This document shows positions 49,301 through 61,300 of a DNA stretch of 64,000 bases, piece after piece; the first letter of the stretch is position 1, and each line of letters begins with the position of its first letter. Origin of the DNA: Lichenostomus cassidix (lineage: Eukaryota; Chordata; Aves; Passeriformes; Meliphagidae); NCBI GenBank assembly GCA_008360975.2, contig CM039188.1, positions 28,485,944-28,549,943 on the forward strand. Reading direction: 5' to 3'. A program made the translations under genes and the position numbers. A model generated the notes under the pieces. That model did no database searches and was not told the origin of the DNA. It worked only from the letters and a program-made list of their open reading frames with translations.

Positions 49301-52300
49301 TGAAGCCTCTCCACTGCTGGGTCTCAGCAAGCTGCCCTTAGCCCATTAGGATGCTGAGTCAGGAGCAGGGGTGGTGGAGGAGACAGAAGGGATCCCAAAC
49401 TGACCACAGAGGAAAACAGGGCAGCACCCCACCCAGACCAGCAAGTCAGTCATCACCACAAGGAAGAGGAGGAGAAAACCTGTACCAGGGGCAAAGAGCA
49501 CCACTGCAGCTCGTGTTTACTTGCAGCTTTTCTTAGATGCTGAACGGTTTGTTTTGACACCAGAAATAGCTGCAAACAAAACCACACCTGACAACCCACC
49601 TCACTGCATCAGTGACACACTGGCAGCAGCCAGAGCCCCTCACAGAGCAGGCTGGAGATTCCATCAGAGAGCCAGAAACCTTGGCAACTGGAAGGGAGAA
49701 CCTACCAGAGGAGCTGCCGTGGGCAATCCTTCCTAAATGTTTTCCCAAGACTGGACTGGTCTAAAGTAACCCATAGAAAGAAATGCTACCACCTGGGTAA
49801 AGGCAAAATAACATGCAAATAGCCTGGTCATGGTGGGCAAAGCTGAGGTGACAGCTCAGGACGTCCTTAATAAAAGGTTATTGGAAGTTTCAAGTTTGCC
49901 TTGTTGCTGAGTTGTCCAGTTCCATCCCCTCCTCCTTTTGCAGCCATCTCCTCCTGCATAGTCCACTCTGTTTCACTTGGCAAAAGCCATGTCACTCCAA
50001 TTAAATCACACACCAGCCAAACAAAGCTTCCAAGACTTCTCCAGCTGGAGCCTGTCTCCAGCCTGAGGGCAACATGAGTGGGTGTCAGAGACTGAGGATG
50101 ACAGAGATGACTGAGAGGATCCCTCAGAGGCCATGCCAAATTTCTGGCAGAAGTACTATGAAGAGGGTGGTGTGCAATGCCCCTGTGGCAGAGCCATCCT
50201 CCTGACTCAGTGTGGTCACTTTTGCCACATGGCTAAAGCAAGAGTTTTCAGTGTTAAAATCCATTTGACTTCCAGTGTTAAAATCCTTATGACTTGCCTC
50301 TCTAGACAGAACTGGTGAAAAGAGAACACAGATAATTTTTGCCTGGTCAACAAGCAATGTGCAGTGAGATGCCAAATGTTTGGTCAGTGCCAAAAACTGG
50401 CTTAGAAACTCACAGCTGATGCAAGCTCTCTTTACCTGCCTCTCGTACTTTGAGCATGCACAGAGCTTGGCATCCATGCAGGAGGTGATCTTACACTGAA
50501 AATATCCACAAATGGCTTAAATAAAAGTGTTATCCTCACTGCCCTTACATGACTAGGAAGCATCCACTGATGGATGAGGTGAAGATGGGGACTACAAAGG
50601 TGTCAGTGGTGACACTCCCAGGAGGGCACTTGCTGGTGTGTCCATCCTTTGACTCCAACACCCAACCTCATCTGAGCCTGGACACCCTTCCCAACACCCA
50701 GTTTCACTCTGGCATAATCCTCAATTCAATGGACCTGATCCTGACTTTGGTGGTTAAAAGGCAAACAAAGACTCTTGCAAAGACACAAGGGAAAAAAAAA
50801 AAGAGAGAAATAAAGGGACGAAGGCTCTGATACTACCACAAAGTAAATCCCATCATTTGTGTCTTTTGTAACTGCCAGTTTGCTTCCCTTCCACAGCAAT
50901 AAAGATGAAAAAACCTGCCTGTCACCTTCAAAACACTCTACAAGAACTCATTAATCAGCACTATAGGCCATCACAAATCTCAGCTCCTCCAAAACACTTT
51001 TGTTGAGAAGGATTTACATTGCCTTGGTCTCCTTATCTGTAAAATGCAGACAAAAAGCTTAATTGATTTACTCAATGCCAAACTATGACTCAGAGCTAGG
51101 ATCAGAAATCAGGAATTTCTGGCTCTGGCTCCTTTTCCTTAAAGCCTGTAAAAAAAGCCTACTATGTCTGCATCCTTTTCAGGTACTTAAAAATAGCTTC
51201 AGGCTCCCTGATACAACAGTCTCCCATCTCTACATGCAGAGATCTCCCAACAGCCACAGCAGAATTAGAAGCCAGCCTATTTTGAATTGCACAAGTACCA
51301 CAGTGACAGCCATGGCTAATCACCATTCCCAAAAGCCAGGGTTCAAGTGTGGCTCCTCATTTAAAGCAAAAAGGCAAGTGAAGACTGCAGCCAGGCTCTG
51401 TACAAACACAGGGCTTGCCCCTCCAGGGAGCACCCACCACTTACCCAATGCAGGGATTGTTTTGGTATCTTGGTGCTGTGTAGGAGAAAGGAGAAATGTT
51501 TTTGTCCACGAAAGAGCCAAACCCCAGACGGAAATTGCTCGTGAGCTTTCTCATCTCTTCAGCCAGCTTGGTCCCCAGATTGCGGATATTATCCAGGTCG
51601 TCATTCATGGACAGGGAGAGATCCATCAGGTAGTAGAGGTCCACAGGATAGTCCTCCACCTGCCGCACCTGAACTCGGAACGAGGTCTGGTCACCTGCAC
51701 ACACAAGGGTTGAGCCTGGTGAAAACTCCCAGCACACATAAAAATGCCTTTTTTTTCCCCCTGCAGAGCAGACAGATCACTTTTGAAAAGAAGAGGGTGA
51801 GGGGAATAAGCTTCTCCAAATATATCCCTTAGGAGACTATCAGGAAAACAGGTATTGACTTTGGGTCCTCTTAAGCTATGCAGTACACTGGCTGGCAAGA
51901 TAAAGACATGGAGTGCATATCTTTATTTTAGCTCTTTGGAGGTATGGGAAAGGGTCTTTCCATCTCATCTGAGAAAACATCTAAGGGAGGGACTCATGAA
52001 AAACACTGTTGCCCTGGGCTGTGTGCAGTCCAGGGATGTTTTCCTAGAAAACAGGGAAGAAAAGCAGAGTGAACCTCAAATGGATATTTCATGGATTACT
52101 GAAACAGGGACCCTGCCCTCACTTACTTGGTTACATTCTCAAAGCAAACCAGGAGCAGACCAAGAAGTCCTGCACAAAAGAGAGAAGGTGGAGCAGGAGA
52201 AGGAAGAGGATCAGGAGAAAATAGCCAGCATGAGGCAAATGCAGTATGTCCTCTGAGCTGTACAGGGAAGTCATGGTGAAGCAGACACCAAAGTAACACC

Positions 52301-55300
52301 TCAGAAAAGGAGCTCCCCCCAGAAAAGAGCTGGAGAAATCAGGGATAAAGAAGAGTTAAAGGGAAAATGAAAGTTGTTAGGGTCACCCAGGGAAGCAGAG
52401 GTGAAGCTTCCTGAAGTGATGAACACAAGGGAAGGAGCTGACAGGGCTGAGCCACAGGCTGTGCAGATGTGAAGAGAAGCAGAAGAAAGCCTATTCCTGA
52501 CCTTCCCCTTTGCCAGGCTGGTTTCGCTAGAGATGCCAGGAAAGACCACCACAGGCAACACCTGTGCCTCAGCAAAGTGGAAGTGGCTTCAAAGTGAACT
52601 CAACTTCACACCAGATGGACCCCAGTGGAGCCAGGCAGCAGGTGGCAAAACCCACCAAGGGAGACATCTAAATAAAACCCCAAACCCAACCTCACAACCC
52701 AGACTGCCTTGGAGATCCCATGTTCCCAGCTGCCACTTCGGCCCCTTTTCCAGTTCAGTGGGGTCTCAGCTCCAGGGAATTGGATCCTTTCAAAACCAAG
52801 CTCCCACTTCTGCCCTCTCCCAGCTCTTCATGGCCAAGGCTGAACTTGGGGCAGTGGTAGGTTCTGCAAAACACTTGTGGCTTCCCCTCTTCTTCCCCAC
52901 AAAAACTCACATTTTTTAGAACTGTGAAAACATTTCCCTAACCACTTTATTGTTCTCCTCCTGGTGCACAGCAGCACAGCTGCTCCCACTTATTTCCAGC
53001 CCAACAGCAGCAACAAAAGCATCCCAAAACTGCCATGCTGGCAATGCACAGCACGAGGGGCTCTGCAGCCTGGCTGGCAGAACCCTGCCTGGCACCTGGG
53101 GTCAGGCTGCACTGACCTAGAGCTCCTCAAACAACACCCTCCTACTATTTAAACATGTCTCTGCAATCTGCTACAACCCCACCTGGAAAAGGGAGGGCTG
53201 CAGGAGGCACCATGTGCAAACATGCACATGTGGATATTGCCCAGCTGGAGGAAGCAGGAAGCTCATGCCATAAATATTCCTCCTTATTCTCCCCAGCTTT
53301 CTTGTCCAGCAGGAGCAGGACTTTCCAGCACAGGGCTGAGATGTGGAGCACAGCAGGTGCTCCAGGTGGGTCTCACGTTGTACCTGGCATGCATTTTGGG
53401 GGGCAAGAAAGAAGAGCATAGCTACTGTAGCACAAAATCTGTTAGAATTGATTGCAGGGTAAAAATCCATGATTGCAAGCTTGATTTTCATTCAGTGCTG
53501 CAAAATATTTTTGAATCTGGGAAAATTCATTCCCATGCCCATGTTTTGCATTCCTAAATATTTTTCCCACTGGAAAAGGGAATGTGTCCTCTGTATTTTG
53601 CAACATTTTCATTTCCAAAACACTGTTCTTCAGCCAGAAAGGGTATTTGGGATGCTGTGATCAAACGTGCTTCTCTTAATAGTTACGAATTTATTAGTCC
53701 CTGAGAAGCACCAAAACCAACAGGATCCTGTGGCTGGTTCTTCTTTCATTCCTAACTGCACAAACCAATTATGTCAGAGAAAATAACGCTAATGTATGTA
53801 GATGTAAGTGCAAAAGAATTTATTATTCTCTGTGGACAGTATTACTCTCACACTTCGAGGGATAATCCAGCCCCCTCCTTCCTCACATACTGTCACCACC
53901 ATCCTCTCCTTAGGGCTTTTACTGAAAAGTTTTAAACTCGAAGCTGAATTCAGAAATTTTTCTTGGATACCATCACACAGAGGCAGTACAGGAACTAGAA
54001 AAACTGATTCTGGTCAATTTAAGAACATAAATGACAATCATGCTTATCCAGTTTATTCCTGCTTGATGAGGCTTATGGCTTGATGGGCAACACAGCTTGC
54101 ATCTATTAATTTTTTAATTCCTTTTGCATTATTTCTATTTTTCATTTAACTAGGACACACTGCTTTCTAGCTGGACTCAAGATTAAAAAGCAATATTGTA
54201 AAAACTAAATGCTCAATCCAAAAGCTACCCTGCAAGGGCATCAATTTAAAGCCTTTGGAGTTTAGCTGAGGACACAGATTTGGGGATGTGACTTCTGCCA
54301 CAGGATGATGAGATCAAACTGCCTGGGTGGGAACAGCAAACAATTGACAATCCACTCCCTTCTGCTTCTGCTTAGTGGTCTAAGAATAAAAGATCAGCAC
54401 TGCCACAGACCGCTGCCTGAATTCATCTTTGAAATAGAACACTCCTCATGCCCAAAATTAAATCAACATTGTCTCCTTTTTGTCTTGGGCTTGAAACCCA
54501 TTCTCCCAAGCTCAAGGATTAATGGATAATTTAAACTGGGGCTGCTAATACAAGGGTTTAGGAAGTCATCAGCCTGAAGGTGGAGTGCTGCCCAACATCA
54601 ATAGGAGAGCAAAAATGGGAGATACTATTACAAACATCTAGGTTTGTTCCTCCTCCTGCTAAGACTCTGATGGTCTGCAAGAGGAGCACAGGGAGGGGAG
54701 TTCACTGCCTCAGCCTGGGAATTGCGGCAGGGATCCTCACAGTGATTCCCACAGCTCAGCCCAGATCTAGAGGGCTCCTCCATCACCAAGAACTGAGGAT
54801 GGCCACGACTGTGGTCCCCTGCAAGGGAGGGCAGAAGCAGCACAGCAGCCCTGTGCAGCCCAAGGTTTCCAAGAGCACAGACCCCAGGCAGCCACAGGGA
54901 GATGGATCCCCTCTGATCCTGCTGCCGATTGGAGCAGTGGGCACTGGGTGGGCAAAACTTCCAGGGACTGGGAAACGGGAATTTGCTGAGCACTGGGCAC
55001 TGAGTGTGGAGGTGGATGTACAGGAGGTGAGATGTGGAAGCTGAGCCAGCCCTTTCTGTCAGGAATTGCCTCAAGAAACAGCAGGAATAACAACTCCCTT
55101 CTGCTGCCTTTTTAAACACAACATTCAGTGGCAGAAGCCATGCATCCAGACATATGTACAGTGGTGACTGCTCTCAGGTATGTGATTTTACGGCTTTGAA
55201 GCAAATTTTTTTGATTTGAGGGTCTGACCAATGACAGCTGAGGAAGTTAGTTGAGAAACAAGACAACTTTTAACTTACACAGATAAAACAAAAACTCCTG

Positions 55301-58300
55301 CAGCAACTGGTAGGCTTAGGGAGAGCACTGATAGCATGAGCACCCTGTTCTTCTTGGGCAAAACATCAATATTTCACTTTTTTGTATGCTTGTGAGAGCT
55401 GTCACAAAACTGTAAGCCTTAGAAACCCACACCAATCACTTATACTGAATCAAGCTTTTATATTTGTTTCTTAACCTCTCAATAAAGAGCTTTTTTTCCC
55501 CCTCTTCAGAAATGTCAGCTGCCAAATTTTTGCAAGAATTCTAAACCCACATTAAAGCCTCCCCTCACCAGACAAACACTTTTGATAACAAGCAAGCTCC
55601 CATGGCTCAGATGAGCTGCTCCCTTCTAATTTTTAATTAAAAGGAAGAGATTGAAGAAAAGTGATGGCTCAGGAGAATGAAAGAGGGACCTGGCTACAGT
55701 CCAAGGCCTGAGTCACAAGTTCAAATCTCCATCTTCTGCCTTGATCCCATGGCTCTTTTGCATACCGACAGAAAACAGATATGTGGGTTTGTTTCCAATT
55801 TATAGAAGGAGCTGTCTCAGTTTAGAGCCATGCACTGTCAGCTTAGTGGAGGAACCAGAGTTATTTTAACTCCTTCCACGCAGTGATTCCATTTTTAATC
55901 ACATGGTTTATTTTGGAGCAGGTTCCTTTTAAACACATGCAAGTGTTAAGCCCAGTACTGGTGGCAGTTTTGGGTGGGCTTTGACTGACTTTGCGCAGCA
56001 GCAGTGTCCTCTCACGGAGCACACATGCCCCAGCCATGAACCTGTTTGTGATGCACCAACGTTCAAAGGTGTGGAAGGGACCAGCACTCACCTGCTTTAG
56101 TGGGCTACAAGGCCACGAGCTACAACACCCTCTTGGCACATCCTGGCTACCCTTCTCCCTTCCCCCACAGCCCACAGAGCCCTGGGGACTCACCAGGACG
56201 AAGATTCAAGGCGACCTTCTGAGGTGTGATCTGTGTGACATCCAGGTGGGTCTGGCCAGAGCCCTTGCTGCTCAGAGGGGTGTTCTTCACCACGCTGATG
56301 CTGCTGCTGGGGTTCTCGATGGCTCCAGCACAGCCGTTTGCAATCAGGTTCTGCAGGAAGTCACACCGGGATGTGATGGACTTTGTGCTGCCAAAATCCT
56401 GGGGGGTGAAGGACAGACAAAAAGGAATTGGAGGAGAGTACATCAATCCCACAGTGAGGCTTTGTTTTGACATGCTGGTATCTAGCAACTAGGAGATGAC
56501 AAGGTGATTTGTCATCTTTGTGGTGACTGGACTTGGAAGGAACCAGCGCTGAGCCTTGAGCCTTTCAAAGGGATCGACCAAAAAAGGAAGTTCTGTGAGG
56601 ATTTGAATGCTGAATTTGCTCGTGGAGCACTGAAACAGAAGGCTAATCCTATGTTTTCAGCCCAGCCACAGCAGCAGCAGCTGTTCCCAGCCCTGGCTTG
56701 GGCCACAAGAGATCAAGGCAAAGCACTTGGTTTGCTGCAGGGACAGCCCACTGCCATCCCTATTATTTTATGCACATGCTTCGCCTCAAGGGAGCTTTGC
56801 AAAGGACAGAAGGAAGGACAAGGAGGTGGCACTGAGGGAAGCAGGACAAACCCACCGACCCAGAGAGAGCCATGTAAAGTTGTGAAGCTGAAGACAGGCT
56901 GGGTGGCTCCAGGGACCTGCACCCTCTTCCCTGGGCGAGACACTACACATCCCCACACAAGCACTGTGTGGAGAATAAGGAGGTGGGAGAGACTTCCTGG
57001 GAGCTGGTTAAAATGCTGTCTGTGCCCACCACAGGCAGTTAGGCATGGGCAGCAAGGTGCTGGCAGAGGCTCACTCCCAAAGGATGGCCAGGAGCCTCCC
57101 AGCACCCATCCCAGAGCTCCAGCCCTTGCTGCAAGCCCCGTGCGTGGTGCACAAAGCAGCCTTGTGCAGGGCAGCACTCAGGAACAGCCAGGCACACAAT
57201 GCAGCCTTTTGCAAAGAGCCCGGTTGTTAGAATGCCTTTTTTTTTTTTCTCCCCAAAAGTGCCAAAGGGAACAAGTCACATGCCCAAAACTTATTAGATT
57301 TTCAACAGTTGATTCCTACTTATTTCTGCACTACAACAATAGAGACAACCCTCTTCAGCTCCAGGGCTGAGGGACTAACACGACATGAAATAATGCAGAG
57401 AAGATGCTTGCAGCCATGCCAGCCCCTCCTTCAGCTGTGCAGCCAAAACCAGTGTGGGGCTGAATAAACCTCACTTATTGCTGAAGCTCCAGCATGGCAG
57501 AGGACAGGAGAGACATCAAGGAGGGAGAGGGACCTAACAGATCCTCATGGGGTGATCTCCAGGGGTCCCTCAAGGACAGGCTTAGATACAGGGCCCTGGG
57601 ACACAGACAAAGGCTTCCAGCTGCATTTTTCTCACTACAAGGTCCCAACGCTATTTGAAAAATGCGGGATTTGCATTCCAGCATCCAGCAGCAGGATCCA
57701 GCCAAGAAACCAACGACGGCACATCAGATGGATACAAACACAAATTTCTTGGAACGCGTCGTGTAAACAGATGAACTTCCAAAAAAGGAGGACTGGGACT
57801 ATTTAAATCATCTCCAGCATGACAAAATAAAAATCAGAATCCCTTACAAAACTGAAAACAACGCCCAGGCTTTTAGAGCCACATGTTTCAGGCAGACTTG
57901 GAGAAAAGTTTCTCTCGGATGTGGTTTTACCTGAAATCAGCAAAAAGCTGGTGGGGTCCAGGTGTTCTCCTGGGCCTGTCCACCCCACAGCAGGGCACCT
58001 GGTGGGGGATGCTCTCCTGCTCTCCCAGACCACAGCTCCAGGTGAACACCTCTGTCAGCTCATTTCTGCTGCCACAAAGGACACTGGCTGTGCAAAAAGC
58101 AACACAAACAGCCCAGGAGAGCAGCTGGAACTTTTAGTTATTCTCAAGTAATTAACATTGGAGAGAAGCATCCAAACATGACAATATTTAGGGCTGCTCA
58201 TATAACTGCAGGTTCTATCAGGAGTTTCCAATCCTTCCCAGAGTCTGCTCCAAAGACTCCAGAAGAAGTCCAGGAGGTCAGGGGAAAGCCCCTACTCAAC

Positions 58301-61300
58301 TTTTAGGTCGGCAGCACCTTTGTGCTCCTTCAGTCCCCCCATCCCCCTTGCTTGACCCAGCCTTTTTCTCTTAAACCTTCTTCTAAAACAGGCCCAGGGG
58401 ACTTGCCACAGGGGAGCAATTGCTAAGCTGCAGCTCCAATCAAATCCAGCTATTTTCTGGTTCAGGGAAAAGCTGTATTACCTGAGGTAGAAGAAAACAC
58501 CCACCCTTGGGGTGCAAATGCCCAAGGGGAGTGGGGTGCAGCTCAGCACCCAGGGGCGCAGGACTGACCCTACCTGAGCTTGATTTCTTATCCAGGCAGG
58601 GTAACACAGAGCAGGGGGTGACAGTGACCTTGGGAAAGTCCCAGCAATCCCACTGCACCCTGCAAACAAACACCCTCACTGCACCCATGGGTCAAAACCC
58701 AAAGTCAAAACTGGGGCTACCAGCTACCATCCAACTCTAGTGCAAGTTTTTCTGAGACAGAGAAAATCAAGGCTCATGGAGGTTCAGTTAAAGGGGAAAA
58801 GGATGAGCAGATCTGGAGAGCAAAGGGCATTGCACAGGTCCAGACAGCTCGTGAGAAACCACACCAGAAGGCAGCCCCACAGCAGCTCAGACGCAGCATG
58901 CTGGTTCAAACTCCAATTTTCCCCAAGCAGGGAACACCCTGCAATTAGTTAAACAATTTGGTGTGCCCACATACCTGCCAGCCATCTGCCTGCAGGCCTG
59001 CTTGGGCAAGAAACACAGCAGATGCCCCTCACGAGCAGGAATCACCCCAAACATTGCTTTTTGCCACCGAGCAGCACTGGCTGGGGAAGGTCTCCCAGCC
59101 CCTGGAAGTTCCTCTGGCTGCTCCAGCCCCCCAGGCACGCCTCACTCCAGCCTCGGTGCTAACAAGCTCACAAAGGCAAATGCACACAAGCAGGCAGAAT
59201 GAATGGAGACAACAGCATGACAATTACATGCTCATCAGTTTGACAGTTTTAAGACAAATTGCTTGGTTCATGCTATAAAAATGAAGAATAGCACTCACTG
59301 TATCTAATATCTAACTCCTGACTAGGCGTGTTCCTACCGTTTTTTTGCTTTAATCAATCCAGTTCTGCATTAATTCAGTTTGAAATACGCCTGCTTTCTC
59401 CATTTAAAAAAGAATTGACACGTTCCCTATAGGAACATCCTTGATTTTCCTTCCTCATTCTCTAAGCATACATTTCTGAGATGGGAGGGGATGGGGTAAA
59501 AGCACCTGCTGGAAAACAGCAGGTGCCATTGGGGAAATTTCAGTTCACCTACTCAAAGAACAACATTTCGGTTTAATTGACGTGTATCTCTGGTTTGCAT
59601 GTACACATATAAATACATCCACACAGGTAATGCACAGATGAACACACAGTGCATCCACTAAATAAACAAGAGGAGCCTCTGCACACTGGTACACTGCTCC
59701 CCAAAGCAGCAAAAAAGACAACATAATGCTGACATCCCCCCCCCCCCATACTGGTGCTCCCAAATGCTCTTTTGAAGAGCTTCCCACCCTGCAATCACCC
59801 CAGTTAAGTTTATCATGATCACAGCCCCCACTGTCTATCACACCAGCCCTGGCAGCTCAGAGGACAGCACTGAAGCCACTTCCAGAGCTCCCTTTCCTCC
59901 AGCAAAGCCAACAAGTCCTCCTCAGCCTGGGCAGCGAGGTCCCATTGCAAAAAATCCAACAAGCATCCTCCTCTTCCACCCACAGAAACCAGGCTGCCAC
60001 AGAGACCACAGCAACGCCACAGGCCAGCACACAGTTTTCAGTCAGAGTATTTTGTCAACACCATGTCAGCAATTTCTCGTAATTTCAAGCTTCTCCTGGA
60101 CCTTGCAGGAGAAACTGAGCAATCTCCTCAGATTCCAGCACAGATGGAAAGGCTGCAGCAGACTCCATCACCCCAGGAGTCATCCTCCCTCAGACAGCCC
60201 TGTTTCAAGGCATGCTCAGGTGATGGTTAAGGCCACATACTCACACCTCCTCTTTTAAGTGCCACTGAAATAATCTCCTTTAAGGCCTGCCTTTCAAGGT
60301 ACTCTTCCATGAACCCACAGAACCAAAGCTGGCTCCCAAATTTCCAAGAGCCCAAAGACTTGTGGTTAGCTCAGCAGCCCCTGGAGGCTCTAGGGTTGCT
60401 GCACACCAGGAGCTGCTATCATCAGCTCATCCATAATCACCCCTCTGGATGGGAACAGAGATGCTGAACACAAACAGAAGTGAAAAGAAGTCAAACCAAG
60501 CCAGGGGACACGATGCACCCTGACCCAACAGGTTAGGAGGTGGCAGTCATAAAGTGAGGGCACCTTGACTGCTCTGCTGTAAGATCTAGCTGCACACATC
60601 CCCTTACCCTCACAATTCAAGGCAATGTGAATTCAATGAACCTTATCCCTCCTGGGAAACTATTGGGATAGGGCTCCCAAACAAACAGGTATGATGGTAC
60701 CACCAAGTGGTATTATTCCCTAAAGGAAATACAAGAAGGTATACATGTATAGGAAGATCAATAATATATATAACTGTTATTTGTATAGTTTTATATTTTT
60801 TATATTTATATATATAAATATAAACATATAACAGACATCTCTACACTTACTGCATACATAATACACAGAATTATATACTGAATTATGTACTGATGAACTT
60901 CCACTAGATTTATATTCCCTGACAAAATAATAGTTTCTTACAAAGTTGATCAAAGCTGGCCCAATTTGCTCCCAAACCTGTAAAGTAAATGCAAAGGGAG
61001 CACAAAGCACACACAAATCAGCTGACTGAGGTTCTACCACAACACAGTTACCATCTGTGCAATCCACTCCAGTATCTTTCCCCTGATATTTAAACAGCAG
61101 CAGAGCTGTAAAATTTGACTGGCATATATGCACTCAGGCAACATAGCAAATGACAGTTGATGGAAAAAGCTACGGGAAACAGATTAAGAGCTACTTAATA
61201 AATTTAACAGCCCAACTAGTCTGCAGCAGAGGGAAGGGGACTAAGGTGGTGAAATGACTATGAAAAGAAAGCAGATATTATAGAGTTTGTAATACTACTT

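Noticed and set aside
51063..51713. 216-codon plus-strand ORF overlapping ITGB5 exon 4
   Set aside because: Its C-terminal third is the antisense shadow of exon 4; the remainder is intron.
55715..55735. GTTCAAATC resembling a tRNA T-loop
   Set aside because: No matching cloverleaf in the flanks.
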